Notes: a model not told the origin generated them from the sequence alone. DNA of 20,671 nt from UBA2239 sp050177075 (GCA_050177075.1 JBFXHL010000041.1:1-20671); one strand, 5' to 3'; shown: positions 8,534 to 18,171, counted from the stretch's first letter. A program made the numbers and translations.

Positions 8534-8565
8534 CTGGCAGATTCCGTAAAGTGGGGTAATATAAG
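8534..8565 (+). promoter_or_regulatory. Possible sigma70 promoter in the 174-nt gap before hfq
   Basis: The region between der and hfq (8484-8657) has no gene. Around 8557-8565 it is AT-rich and contains two overlapping -10-like hexamers: TAATAT (8557-8562), with CTGGCA (8534-8539) 17 bp upstream as a 4-of-6 match to TTGACA, and TATAAG (8560-8565), a 5-of-6 match with no clear -35. Downstream there is a short TTGCC/GGCAA inverted repeat around a T-rich loop (about 8583-8604). A promoter here would make sense because hfq starts a new functional block, but the match is modest. Confidence 0.4.
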
Positions 8566-8657
8566 AACCCGAGTTCCGAGCTTGCCTATATTTTTTCGGC
8601 AATCTCTTTCATGAAGTGTGTTACCCAGTTGAATCGAATTAACTTTTGGAGTTTCAA

Positions 8658-8903
8658 ATGAGTGCAAAAGGGCAAATGTTACAAGACCCCTTCCTGAATA
8701 TCCTGCGCAAGGAACACGTCCCCGTGTCCATTTACTTGGTCAATGGAATCAAGCTGCAAGGACACATTGACTCCTTCGACCAGTATGTCGTGCTGCTGAA
8801 GAACTCCGTCACTCAGATGGTTTACAAGCACGCCATTTCTACCGTTGTTCCGGCACGTCCGGTCAATATCCCCTTCGAGCACCACCCCCAACAAGAATCC
8901 TGA
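8658..8903 (+). CDS. hfq: RNA chaperone Hfq
   Basis: Hfq forms a hexameric Sm-like ring that binds small RNAs and U-rich 3' ends and promotes sRNA-mRNA pairing. The 81-residue product shows the Sm1 region (VSIYLVNGIKLQGHIDSFDQ) and the Sm2 hallmark YKHAISTVVP, plus the N-terminal GQMLQDPFLN that forms the proximal-face uridine site. An in-frame TTG four codons upstream (8646) is not used as the start here, because the Shine-Dalgarno GGAG at 8648-8651 overlaps that codon and is ideally spaced before the ATG at 8658. The C-terminal tail is short, as in other betaproteobacteria. The TGATG junction makes hfq and hflX overlap by one base. Confidence 0.98.
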   Translation: MSAKGQMLQDPFLNILRKEHVPVSIYLVNGIKLQGHIDSFDQYVVLLKNSVTQMVYKHAISTVVPARPVNIPFEHHPQQES

Positions 8904-10054
8904 TGTTTGACCGTCCCGAAGGCGGGGACAAAGCGGTCCTGGTCAGCCTGGATTTTGGCCAGCCTGACTACGAGGAAGACGTTGAGGAGTTGTGCCGGCT
9001 GGTGGAGAGCGCTGGTCTGGATATCGCCGAGGTGGTCAAGGGTCGGCGTTCGCGTCCTGATCCGGCGCTGTTCGCGGGCAGCGGAAAAGTGGAAGAGATT
9101 TCCCTGTCTCTCGCTGAAAGCGGAGCAGCCCTCACCGTCTTCAATCACGAGCTGTCCGCGGCCCAGGAACGTAACCTGGAAAAAGCTCTCAATTGCCGAG
9201 TCATCGACCGGACGACCCTAATTCTTGATATTTTCGCCCAACGCGCCCGCAGCCACGAAGGCAAACTGCAGGTTGAACTGGCGCAACTGGAGCACCTCTC
9301 GACTCGGCTGGTGCGCGGCTGGACCCACCTGGAGCGGCAACGGGGCGGTATTGGCCTGCGCGGTCCAGGCGAAACCCAGTTGGAGACGGACCGCCGCCTC
9401 TTGGGGAAACGCGTCAAATTGCTCAAGGAAAAACTGGCCACTATCCAGCGCCAGGGCAAGGTCCAGCGGCGCGCCCGCCAGCGCTCGGACGTCCTCTCGG
9501 TTTCCCTGGTCGGCTACACCAACGCCGGCAAATCGACCTTGTTCAATGCCCTGACCCATGCCAAGGCTTATGCCGCGGATCAGCTTTTTGCCACTTTGGA
9601 CACTACCTCCCGGCGGCTCTTCCTGCCGGAAGGCGGGACGGTCGTCCTGTCGGATACCGTCGGCTTCATCAAGCACCTCCCCCACAGCCTGGTGGCGGCA
9701 TTTCGCGCCACCCTGGAAGAGGCCATTCAAGCCGATTTGCTGCTGCACGTGGTGGATGCCAGCAGCAGCAATTTTGCGCAGCAAATCGAAGAAGTGAACA
9801 AAGTGCTGCAAGAGATCGGCGCCGATACCATCCCGCAAATAAAAGTCATGAACAAAATCGACCTCAAGGGACTCTCATCGGGAGTGGAGCGGGATGAGTA
9901 TGGTAGAATCGTGGCCGTACGCATTAGCGCTAGAACCGGTGACGGCCTGGATTTTGTGCGCCAAGCCCTTACCGAGACGGTAGCAGCAACCCGCCGTCAA
10001 AACCGGCCGGAAGAAACCGCATTGGGAATTCCTATTCCCGGCCCCCATTGCTGA
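8903..10054 (+). CDS. hflX: GTPase HflX (ribosome-associated)
   Basis: HflX is a ribosome-binding GTPase that can split stalled or hibernating 70S ribosomes, for example after heat stress. The 383-residue product has the HflX-specific N-terminal region (about 1-195) with the hallmark GGIGLRGPGETQLETDRR at about 148-165 and a basic coiled segment after it. The G domain follows: P-loop GYTNAGKST at 204-212, the switch I region with TLDTTSR (231-237), DTVG at 251-254 and NKID at 317-320. The C-terminal part is shorter than in E. coli (426 residues). Co-location with hfq and hflKC matches the classic hfq-hflX-hflK-hflC order. It starts inside the hfq stop codon. Confidence 0.97.
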   Translation: MFDRPEGGDKAVLVSLDFGQPDYEEDVEELCRLVESAGLDIAEVVKGRRSRPDPALFAGSGKVEEISLSLAESGAALTVFNHELSAAQERNLEKALNCRVIDRTTLILDIFAQRARSHEGKLQVELAQLEHLSTRLVRGWTHLERQRGGIGLRGPGETQLETDRRLLGKRVKLLKEKLATIQRQGKVQRRARQRSDVLSVSLVGYTNAGKSTLFNALTHAKAYAADQLFATLDTTSRRLFLPEGGTVVLSDTVGFIKHLPHSLVAAFRATLEEAIQADLLLHVVDASSSNFAQQIEEVNKVLQEIGADTIPQIKVMNKIDLKGLSSGVERDEYGRIVAVRISARTGDGLDFVRQALTETVAATRRQNRPEETALGIPIPGPHC

Positions 10055-10080
10055 ACCGGATAATACTTCAGGAATACGCT

Positions 10081-11280
10081 ATGGCATGGAACGATCCCCA
10101 GTGGGGAGGAAAAAAGAATAATGACGGCCCGCCCGATTTGGACGAGTTGTGGCGTAAATTCAACCAGAAGCTGAATGAACTGTTCGGCCGCAAGGGGAGA
10201 GGGCGCCCCGCTGGCGACAGCGAGGGGCCGAGCGGCAGTCCTGTCAAGCTTCCCGGCGTGGGCGTGCTCGCCGCTGTCGCCGTGGCGGTGTGGCTGGGCA
10301 GCGGTTTTTATATCGTCGATGCCGCCAAGCGTGGGGTAGTGCTGCGCTTTGGCAAATACGTCGAAACCACCCAACCCGGTCCCCACTGGCACCTTCCCTA
10401 TCCCATAGAAAGCGTCGAAGTCGTCAACCTCGACCAAATGCGGACGGTGGAAATCGGCTACCGCAACAACTTCAAGAACAAGGTACAGAAAGAAGCCTTG
10501 ATGCTTACGGACGATGAGAACATCATCGATATCCAGTTCGCTGTGCAGTACATTCTGAAAAACCCCGAGGACTACCTGTTCAGCAACCGCAATCCTGACG
10601 AAGCCGTGCGGCAAGCCGCAGAAACCGCCATTCGCGAAGTGGTGGGCAAGAGCAAAATGGATTTCGTCCTCTACGAAGGCCGTGAAGCCGTGGCTTCCAA
10701 CGCGGCCAAGCTGATGCAGGAGATTCTCGACCGCTACAAGACAGGCATCGCCATCAGCAAAGTGACGATGCAAAACGCCCAGCCACCTGAAGAGGTTCAA
10801 GCCGCTTTTGACGATGCGGTCAAGGCAGGTCAGGACCGGGATCGGCAAAAGAATGAGGGTCAAGCCTACGCCAACGACGTCATTCCCAAGGCCCGCGGCA
10901 CCGCCGCTCGCCTGCTGGAAGAAGCGGAAGGCTACAAGCAGCGCGTCATCGCCAACGCCGAGGGTGACGCGAGCCGCTTCAAGCAAGTGGTGGTCGAATA
11001 CAACAAGGCTCCCGGCGTCACCCGTGACCGTCTCTACCTCGATGCCATGCAGCAGATCTATAGCAATACCAGCAAGGTGCTGGTGGATCAAAAGAACGGC
11101 AACAGCCTGCTTTACCTGCCCTTGGACAAACTGATTCAGCAAAGCGCAAGCGAGTCCTCCACCCCGAAACCTGCCGTCTCAGCCGTTCCTCCGCCCCAAG
11201 AGACTTCGCCGGCATCCGGCGACAGCACATTCCGCACCCGCGATGCCTTTCGCAGCCGTGACAGGGAGGTAAGGCCGTGA
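10081..11280 (+). CDS. hflK: HflK, subunit of the HflKC complex that regulates FtsH
   Basis: HflK is an SPFH/prohibitin-family inner-membrane protein that, with HflC, forms a large cage around the FtsH protease. The 399-residue product has a Gly/Pro-rich N-terminus (MAWNDPQWGGKKN), a membrane segment at about 57-78, and a periplasmic SPFH domain starting with RGVVLRFGKYVETTQPGPHW. A charged helical region (QDRDRQKNEGQAYANDV onward) follows, and the tail is Pro/Ser-rich. An in-frame TTG at 10048 would add 11 residues, but it lies inside hflX and has no ribosome site. The ATG at 10081 has AGGAA at 10070-10074 and begins exactly where family members begin. It overlaps hflC by 4 nt. Confidence 0.96.
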   Translation: MAWNDPQWGGKKNNDGPPDLDELWRKFNQKLNELFGRKGRGRPAGDSEGPSGSPVKLPGVGVLAAVAVAVWLGSGFYIVDAAKRGVVLRFGKYVETTQPGPHWHLPYPIESVEVVNLDQMRTVEIGYRNNFKNKVQKEALMLTDDENIIDIQFAVQYILKNPEDYLFSNRNPDEAVRQAAETAIREVVGKSKMDFVLYEGREAVASNAAKLMQEILDRYKTGIAISKVTMQNAQPPEEVQAAFDDAVKAGQDRDRQKNEGQAYANDVIPKARGTAARLLEEAEGYKQRVIANAEGDASRFKQVVVEYNKAPGVTRDRLYLDAMQQIYSNTSKVLVDQKNGNSLLYLPLDKLIQQSASESSTPKPAVSAVPPPQETSPASGDSTFRTRDAFRSRDREVRP

Positions 11281-12152
11281 AGAAAAATCTCTCCACCCTC
11301 GTGGCCGCCGCGGTCGTCGCGTTCTCAGCGCTGAGCTTTTCCGTCTTTACCGTTGACCAGCGCCAAGCTGCAGTCGTCTTTCAACTGGGTGAGATCGTTT
11401 CGATCAAAACCGAACCGGGCCTGTATTTCAAGCTCCCCCTGGTGCAGAACGTGCGTTTCTTCGACAAACGCATCCTCACCATCGATACGCCGGAACCGGA
11501 ACGCTTCATCACCTCCGAGAAAAAGAACGTGCTGGTCGACTATTACGCCAAATGGCGCATCGTTGACGTCAAGCGGTACTACGTCAGCGTGGGCGGGGAC
11601 GAAAGCCGCGCTGAAACCCGCCTGATGCAGACCATCAACGACAGCCTCCGGGCCGAGTTCGGCAAACGCACGGTTCACGACGTGGTCTCCGGCGAGCGGG
11701 ACAAAATCATGGAAATCCTGCGTGCCAAGGCCGACCAGGATGCCCGAAAAATCGGCGCCCAGGTTCTGGACGTGCGCCTGAAGCGGGTGGATCTGCCCCA
11801 GGAAGTCAGCGAGTCCGTCTATCGCCGCATGGAAGCCGAGCGCAAGCGGGTTGCCAACGAACTGCGTTCACAAGGCGCGGCGGAAGCGGAAAAAATCCGT
11901 GCCGATGCGGACCGTCAGCGGGAGGTGATCCTGGCCGAAGCCTACCGCGACGCCCAGCGGATCAAAGGGGAGGGCGATGGCAAGGCATCGGCCATCTATG
12001 CCGCCGCCTATGGCCAGAATCCGGAGTTCTACGCCTTCTACCGCAGCCTCCAGGCTTACCGCGAGAGTTTCAAGAACAAGAACGACGTCCTGGTACTGGA
12101 CCCCAGTTCGGACTTCTTCAAGTACATGAAACATCCCAAGGCCGGCAAATGA
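11277..12152 (+). CDS. hflC: HflC, subunit of the HflKC complex that regulates FtsH
   Basis: HflC partners HflK in the SPFH cage that controls access of membrane substrates to FtsH. The 291-residue product has an N-terminal membrane segment (about 6-23) and an SPFH domain beginning VDQRQAAVVFQLGEIVSIKTEPG. It also has the family-typical DKRILTIDTPEPERF and a long charged helix rich in Ala, Glu and Arg (EAERKRVANELRSQGAAEAE). The start is GTG, which overlaps the hflK stop as GTGA; a strong GGGAGG Shine-Dalgarno at 11264-11269 fixes it. Equal expression with HflK through translational coupling fits the stoichiometric complex. The ending (DFFKYMK) is typical. Confidence 0.96.
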   Translation: MKKNLSTLVAAAVVAFSALSFSVFTVDQRQAAVVFQLGEIVSIKTEPGLYFKLPLVQNVRFFDKRILTIDTPEPERFITSEKKNVLVDYYAKWRIVDVKRYYVSVGGDESRAETRLMQTINDSLRAEFGKRTVHDVVSGERDKIMEILRAKADQDARKIGAQVLDVRLKRVDLPQEVSESVYRRMEAERKRVANELRSQGAAEAEKIRADADRQREVILAEAYRDAQRIKGEGDGKASAIYAAAYGQNPEFYAFYRSLQAYRESFKNKNDVLVLDPSSDFFKYMKHPKAGK

Positions 12153-12340
12153 GTGGAAACTTGCTGAATGCTCTGGCGCTGATGCTGGTGATCGAAGGCG
12201 TACTGCCCTTTCTCGCCCCAGCCGCATGGCGCCAGACTTTCCGCAAGATGGTCGAATTTTCCGACGGGCAACTGCGTTTTGTCGGCATGACTTCCATGCT
12301 GGGCGGCTTGTTGCTGCTCTACCTGGCCAACCCTTCTTGA
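12149..12340 (+). CDS. Small inner-membrane protein, DUF2065 (YjeT-like)
   Basis: This 63-residue protein has two predicted membrane segments (about 6-24 and 44-60) around a short basic and aromatic loop (AAWRQTFRKMVEFSDGQLRFVG). The pattern NALALMLVIEGVLPFLAPAAWR and the GGLLLLYL end match the DUF2065 family, whose E. coli member YjeT sits between hflC and purA. Its function is not established. The gene overlaps the hflC stop as ATGA, so it is probably translated together with hflKC. That conserved linkage suggests, but does not prove, a role connected to HflKC or the membrane. Confidence 0.85.
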   Translation: MSGNLLNALALMLVIEGVLPFLAPAAWRQTFRKMVEFSDGQLRFVGMTSMLGGLLLLYLANPS

Positions 12341-12365
12341 GCATAAGCTTTCTCTGAATTTCAAA

Positions 12366-13514
12366 ATGCACGCTTGGCTTTTACCCGAATATATTGAAGA
12401 CGTTCTTCCTCCTGAGGCATGGAAAATAGAACAAATCCGCCGGCGCTTGCTGGACCTGTTCCACAGCCACGGCTATGAGTTCATCATTCCGCCTCTCCTG
12501 GAATACCTACCGTCGCTATTGACCGGCACCGGCAGCGACATGGATCTGAAAACCTTCAAGCTCGTTGACCAGCTCACCGGGCAGATGATGGGGCTACGGG
12601 CCGACATCACTCCCCAAGCCGCCCGCATCGATGCCCACCTGCTCAACCGTCCTGGCGTGGTCCGCCTCAGTTATACCGGCAGCGTCGTTCATTCCCTGCC
12701 CAACGGCATTACCCAAAACCGAGAACCGCTGCAAATCGGCGCCGAGCTCTTCGGCCACAGCGGCGTCGAGAGCGATGGTGAAATCCAGCGCCTGATGCTG
12801 AAATCTCTCCAATCGCTCGGGATCGAACATATCCAACTCGATCTGGGCCATGTGGGGATTATCCGCAGCCTGATGGACGCGGCAGGGCTGCGTAACGAAC
12901 AGGAAACGGAGCTGTTTGGCGCGCTGCAAAGCAAGGATGTGGCAGGCATCAAGGCCTTGACCCGCGACTGCCCATCGGAAGTCTGCCAAGCCTTGCGCAC
13001 CTTGCCGGAACTGTATGGCGGCGTGGAAATCATCGAAAAGGCCCGGAACGTATTGCCGAATCTAGGCGGCATCGGCGCAGCCCTCGACCAGCTGGCGGTC
13101 CTCGGCAAACTGGCCGAAGGGCTGGTTAGCGACGTCTGTTACGACCTTGCCGAGCTGCGCGGTTATCATTACCACAGCGGCGTGGTTTTCAGCGCCTACA
13201 GCCGCGAACGTTCCCACGCCGTGGCCCTCGGTGGGCGCTACGACGAAGTCGGCAAAGTGTTCGGCCGTTCCCGTCCTGCCACCGGCTTCAGCATGGATTT
13301 GCGCGTCTTGGCTGCACTCGCTAAGCTAGAGCCGGAAAAGGGCGCCATCCTGGCGCCGGCCGCTGTAGACGCCAAGCTGGAAGAAAAAATCGAATTTCTG
13401 AGAATGGTCGGGGAAGTGGTAGTCGTCCAACTGCCGGGGTCTTCCATGGAAGAAGGGGGCTTTCGCCGCCGCCTTGAACAACGCAACGGCGAATGGCAAG
13501 TAATTGATTTGTGA
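12366..13514 (+). CDS. hisZ: ATP phosphoribosyltransferase regulatory subunit HisZ
   Basis: HisZ is a catalytically inactive paralogue of histidyl-tRNA synthetase that pairs with the short form of HisG to make the first, feedback-controlled enzyme of histidine synthesis. The 382-residue product begins with the typical WLLPEYIEDVLPPEAWKIE, has GTGSDMDLKTFKLVDQL at 54-70 and GLRADITPQAARIDAH at 76-91, and retains degenerate synthetase-like motifs: ELRGYHYHSGVVFSAY from about 263, and LGGRYDEVG further on. The anticodon-binding domain of hisS is missing. Placement between hflC/DUF2065 and purA is conserved in betaproteobacteria and Pseudomonas. Its presence predicts a short HisG elsewhere in the genome. 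The Shine-Dalgarno is weak. Confidence 0.96.
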   Translation: MHAWLLPEYIEDVLPPEAWKIEQIRRRLLDLFHSHGYEFIIPPLLEYLPSLLTGTGSDMDLKTFKLVDQLTGQMMGLRADITPQAARIDAHLLNRPGVVRLSYTGSVVHSLPNGITQNREPLQIGAELFGHSGVESDGEIQRLMLKSLQSLGIEHIQLDLGHVGIIRSLMDAAGLRNEQETELFGALQSKDVAGIKALTRDCPSEVCQALRTLPELYGGVEIIEKARNVLPNLGGIGAALDQLAVLGKLAEGLVSDVCYDLAELRGYHYHSGVVFSAYSRERSHAVALGGRYDEVGKVFGRSRPATGFSMDLRVLAALAKLEPEKGAILAPAAVDAKLEEKIEFLRMVGEVVVVQLPGSSMEEGGFRRRLEQRNGEWQVIDL

Positions 13515-13541
13515 ATATGTTTGTATAGGACCAGCACGAAA

Positions 13542-14852
<1,311 letters not shown>

Positions 14853-14865
14853 GCGCAGGAAACAA

Positions 14866-14893
14866 AAAAGGCGCTGCGAATGCAGCGCCTTTT
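14866..14893. terminator. Bidirectional intrinsic terminator between purA and tRNA-Leu
   Basis: A perfect 12-bp stem (AAAAGGCGCTGC, 14866-14877; GCAGCGCCTTTT, 14882-14893) with a GAAT loop. The A-rich left flank gives a T6 tract for transcripts running leftward from the tRNA, and the right flank gives T4 followed by AAATTTT for transcripts running rightward from purA. It therefore serves both convergent genes. Confidence 0.93.
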
Positions 14894-14899
14894 AAATTT

Positions 14900-14986
14900 T
14901 GGTGCCCAGAAGAGGACTCGAACCTCCACAGTGTTGCCACCACTAGGACCTGAACCTAGCGCGTCTACCAATTCCGCCATCTGGGC
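14900..14986 (-). tRNA. tRNA-Leu, anticodon CAG
   Basis: Read on the minus strand, the 87-nt gene starts GCCCAGA and ends TCTGGGC-A-CCA, giving a perfect 7-bp acceptor stem with an encoded CCA. The anticodon arm is CTAGG, loop TTCAGGT, CCTAG, so the anticodon is CAG and the codon read is CUG. A long variable arm (TGGTGGCAACACTGT) marks a class II tRNA as expected for Leu, and the T arm has the loop TTCGAGT. It is convergent with purA and shares its terminator. Confidence 0.97.
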
Positions 14987-15000
14987 GTCGGAAGCCGCGT

Positions 15001-15028
15001 ATTTTACGTAAATTAAGACGGTTGTCAA
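15001..15028 (-). promoter_or_regulatory. Sigma70 promoter for tRNA-Leu
   Basis: On the minus strand, TTGACA (complement of 15023-15028) is a perfect -35 box, and TAAAAT (complement of 15001-15006) lies after a 16-bp spacer as a 5-of-6 -10 box. Transcription would begin near 14994, a few bases before the mature tRNA 5' end at 14986. A GC-rich discriminator (ACGCGGC) follows, the kind linked to stringent control of stable RNA genes. The -35 box directly abuts the ATG of rnr on the other strand. Confidence 0.8.
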
Positions 15029-17326
15029 ATGACTAAAAGCATAAGATTGCAGGATCCCTATCTCGAAAGGGAAAAAACGAAGTACGATCATCCACTTCCG
15101 AGCAGAGAATTTATTTTGCAAATTCTCGCCGAACAGGGTGTTCCGGTGCCGCAGGAGAAGCTGGCCAAGCTTCTGGAGATTCAAGACGAGGAAATCGACC
15201 TGTTCGCCCGCCGCATGCGCGCCATGGAGCGGGACGGCCAGATCATGCGCAATCGCAAGAATGCGATCTGCATCGCCTCCAAGCTGGATCTCCTCAAGGG
15301 CCGTATCGAAGGCCATGCGGACGGTTTCGGCTTCCTGGTTCCCGACGACGGCAGCCCCGACATCTTTTTGAGCCCCAAGGAAATGCACAAGGTGCTCCAC
15401 GGGGACATCGTCATGGGGCGCGTCACCGGCACCGACCGCCGCGGCCGCCCCGAGGGCGTCATCGTCGAAGTCCTGGAACACGTCAACCACCGCATGGTGG
15501 GGCGGTTGTATTCTGACCATGGCATCTACTACGTCGTGGCCGAAAACAAGCGCATCAATCAAGACATCCTCATTCCCGGCGGCGCCGACAACGGCGCCCA
15601 ACCGGGCCAGGTGGTGATGGTTGAGCTGATGCAGCAGCCCAACAAGTACGCCCAGCCCATCGGCCGGGTAGTGGAGGTATTGGGCAACTATGCCGACCCC
15701 GGCATGGAAATAGAGATCGCCCTGCGCAAGCACGATCTGCCCCATGTATTCCCGCCCGAGGTGGAGAAACTGTGCGCCAAATTCGCACCTACCGTCCAGA
15801 AAAAGGACATGAAGGACAGAGAGGATATCCGCCACTTGCCCCTGGTGACCATCGACGGCGAAACCGCCCGGGACTTCGACGATGCGGTGTACTGCGAGCG
15901 ACAGGGCAAGGGCTACCGCCTGGTTGTGGCCATCGCCGATGTTAGCCACTATGTCCGCCCTGGTGATGCCTTGGACAAGGAGGCCCTGAACCGCGGCAAC
16001 TCGGTCTACTTCCCGCGTCGGGTGATTCCCATGCTGCCGGAGGTGCTCTCTAACGGCCTATGCTCCCTCAACCCCGAAGTGGACCGCCTCTGCATGGTAT
16101 GCGACATGGTCGTGGACAGCAAAGGGGAGATCAAGCAATACCGCTTCTACCCGGCAGTGATGTTCTCCCATGCCCGCCTCACCTACACCGAGGTGGCGGA
16201 CATGCTGGAGAATCCGGACGGGGAAAATGCCCGACAATACAAGGTGCTGTTGCCCCATATCCAGAACCTGCACGAGCTGTTCAAAGTACTGCTGAAGGAA
16301 CGGGAAAAGCGTGGCGCCATCGATTTCGAGACCACGGAAACCCAGATGATTTTCAACGACCAGGGCAAGATCGAACGCATCGTGCCGGTGAAGCGCAACG
16401 ACGCCCACCGCCTGATCGAGGAATGCATGCTAGCGGCCAACGTTTGTGCCTCGGATTTCCTGCATCAGCACGAGCACCCGACCCTGTACCGCATCCACGA
16501 AGGCCCGACGCCGGAAAAACTGGAGAACCTGCACGAATTCCTGCGGGAATTCGGCCTGGCCTTGGGCGGTGGCGACGACCCCCATGCCAAGGATTACGCC
16601 AAGCTATTGGCAAAGATCAAGGACCGCCCCGACGCACAGCTCCTCCAGACCGTAATGCTGCGTTCCCTGCAACAAGCGGTGTACAGCCCGGACAACGTAG
16701 GCCACTTCGGTCTCGCCTACGAATCCTATACCCACTTTACCTCCCCCATCCGCCGTTATCCCGACCTGCTCGTCCACCGCGCCATCAAGGCGGTGCTGAA
16801 CGGGGATCGTTACAAGCCCGGCAGCTGGTCGGAGCTCGGCCTGCACTGCTCCATGACCGAGCGCCGCGCCGACGACGCCACTCGGGAAGTGGAGGCCTGG
16901 CTCAAGTGCTACTACATGCAGGACAGGGTAGGGGAGAGCTTTGTCGGCACCATCAGCGCCACCACCGGTTTCGGCATTTTCGTCGCCCTGGACGAGGTGT
17001 ACGTGGAAGGCCTGGTTCATATCACCGACCTGGGCAACGACTACTACCATTTCGACCCGGCCAAGCATCAATTGGTGGGAGAGCGCACCGGTCGGCGCTT
17101 CCGGCTCGGTGACCGGGTACAGGTGAAAGTGGCCCGCGTGGACCTGGAAACCAGCAAGATCGATTTCGTGCTCGAAATCTCCCCGGAAGAAGAGGCTCGC
17201 CAAGCAGAGGCAGGGGAAAGCTCGCCATGGAAAGGTGGCAAGAAGGGCGATCACGGCCCCCGTGACGCCAAGAAAGCGTCGTCCAAAGACCATGGCAAAC
17301 ACCAGCACAAGAAAAAATCCCGATGA
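15029..17326 (+). CDS. rnr: Ribonuclease R
   Basis: RNase R is a processive 3'-to-5' exoribonuclease that degrades structured RNA and takes part in rRNA quality control and trans-translation. The 765-residue product has an N-terminal winged-helix region (about 25-85, with PLPSREFIL and RRMRAMERDGQI) and two cold-shock domains (about 88-235). The RNB catalytic domain (about 265-600) contains TIDGETARDFDDAV at 274-287; D276, D282, D284 and D285 match the metal-binding Asp set. An S1 domain starts at about 635 and a Lys-rich tail runs from about 735 to 765. The N-terminus aligns well with E. coli RNase R, so the start is likely right, yet there is no Shine-Dalgarno and only about 40 nt separate it from the tRNA gene. 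It overlaps rlmB by 4 nt. Confidence 0.97.
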   Translation: MTKSIRLQDPYLEREKTKYDHPLPSREFILQILAEQGVPVPQEKLAKLLEIQDEEIDLFARRMRAMERDGQIMRNRKNAICIASKLDLLKGRIEGHADGFGFLVPDDGSPDIFLSPKEMHKVLHGDIVMGRVTGTDRRGRPEGVIVEVLEHVNHRMVGRLYSDHGIYYVVAENKRINQDILIPGGADNGAQPGQVVMVELMQQPNKYAQPIGRVVEVLGNYADPGMEIEIALRKHDLPHVFPPEVEKLCAKFAPTVQKKDMKDREDIRHLPLVTIDGETARDFDDAVYCERQGKGYRLVVAIADVSHYVRPGDALDKEALNRGNSVYFPRRVIPMLPEVLSNGLCSLNPEVDRLCMVCDMVVDSKGEIKQYRFYPAVMFSHARLTYTEVADMLENPDGENARQYKVLLPHIQNLHELFKVLLKEREKRGAIDFETTETQMIFNDQGKIERIVPVKRNDAHRLIEECMLAANVCASDFLHQHEHPTLYRIHEGPTPEKLENLHEFLREFGLALGGGDDPHAKDYAKLLAKIKDRPDAQLLQTVMLRSLQQAVYSPDNVGHFGLAYESYTHFTSPIRRYPDLLVHRAIKAVLNGDRYKPGSWSELGLHCSMTERRADDATREVEAWLKCYYMQDRVGESFVGTISATTGFGIFVALDEVYVEGLVHITDLGNDYYHFDPAKHQLVGERTGRRFRLGDRVQVKVARVDLETSKIDFVLEISPEEEARQAEAGESSPWKGGKKGDHGPRDAKKASSKDHGKHQHKKKSR

Positions 17327-18075
17327 GCGCAAAGAAACTGATTTTCGGCTTTCACGCCGTAGCAAGCCGTATCCGCCAATCTCCCCAGGGGGTGGGCTGC
17401 ATTTATTTCGACCAGGACCGCCGCGACCAGCGTGCCCGGGATTTGCTGCGCCAGGCAGAAAGCCTGGGGCTGCGCATCATCCAGGTCGAACGCAAGCGCC
17501 TTGACGGCATGGCGGGAAACAACCGCCACCAGGGCGTTATCGCCGAGGTGACGGCGGAAGCGCGAGCCCCGCTTCATGACGTCGGGGCAGTTCTCGACTC
17601 CCTGAGCGAGCCCCCCCTGCTGCTGGTTCTCGATGGCGTCCAGGACCCCCATAATTTGGGAGCCTGCCTCCGTGTGGCGGACGCCATGGGGGCCCATGCG
17701 GTCATTGCCCCCAAAGACCGGGCCGCCGGCCTCACGCCTACCGTCCGCAAAGTGGCGAGCGGCGCGGCGGAAACCATGCCCTTCATCACCGTCACCAACC
17801 TCGCACGCACCCTCAAAGAATTGAAGGAAGACTGGGGCATCTGGATAGTGGGTACCGCCGACGAAGCGGAAGAAAGCCTCTCTTCCGCCCGTCTTAATGG
17901 CCCCATCGCCCTGGTGATGGGCGCAGAAGGGGAGGGGATGCGCCGCCTGACTCGGGAACACTGCGACCTCCTGGTGCGGATTCCCATGTTCGGCACTGTA
18001 GAGAGCCTGAACGTTTCCGTAGCCAGCGGCATCTGTCTCTACGAAGCCCGGCGGCAACGCCTTGCCGCCGGCTAG
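17323..18075 (+). CDS. rlmB: 23S rRNA (guanosine-2251-2'-O)-methyltransferase RlmB
   Basis: RlmB is a SPOUT (SpoU) methyltransferase that modifies G2251 in the peptidyl-transferase P loop of 23S rRNA. The 250-residue product has an N-terminal substrate-binding domain (IFGFHAVASRIRQ, about 7-19; NNRHQGVIAEV, about 66-76). The knotted catalytic domain has motif 1 DPHNLGACLRVADAMGA (108-124, with N111), motif 2 ALVMGAEGEGMRRL (about 196-209) and motif 3 IPMFGTVESLNVSVA (220-234). Its start overlaps the rnr stop (ATGA). The rnr-rlmB pair is conserved in gamma- and betaproteobacteria. Length is normal. Confidence 0.96.
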   Translation: MSAKKLIFGFHAVASRIRQSPQGVGCIYFDQDRRDQRARDLLRQAESLGLRIIQVERKRLDGMAGNNRHQGVIAEVTAEARAPLHDVGAVLDSLSEPPLLLVLDGVQDPHNLGACLRVADAMGAHAVIAPKDRAAGLTPTVRKVASGAAETMPFITVTNLARTLKELKEDWGIWIVGTADEAEESLSSARLNGPIALVMGAEGEGMRRLTREHCDLLVRIPMFGTVESLNVSVASGICLYEARRQRLAAG

Positions 18076-18086
18076 CACACCAGCCA

Positions 18087-18115
18087 TTGCGCCTCCGTCA
18101 AAAAACGAGTAGAAT
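18087..18115 (+). promoter_or_regulatory. Sigma70 promoter of the rpsF-priB-rpsR-rplI operon
   Basis: TTGCGC (18087-18092), a 17-bp spacer and TAGAAT (18110-18115) form a good promoter in the 142-nt gap after rlmB. Transcription should start near 18122, giving a leader of roughly 95 nt. A perfect 8-bp inverted repeat (TCCGCCGC at 18115-18122, GCGGCGGA at 18142-18149) begins within the -10 box and spans the expected start site. Confidence 0.72.
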
Positions 18116-18171
18116 CCGCCGCTTTCGTTTTCCGTCTATCGGCGGCGGACGAAAAAGAGCTTAACCACCTT

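Noticed and set aside
8534..8551. Sigma54-like sequence before hfq (TGGCAG followed by a GTAAA block)
   Set aside because: The GC of the -12 element is missing, so it does not fit the TGGCAC-N5-TTGCA pattern.
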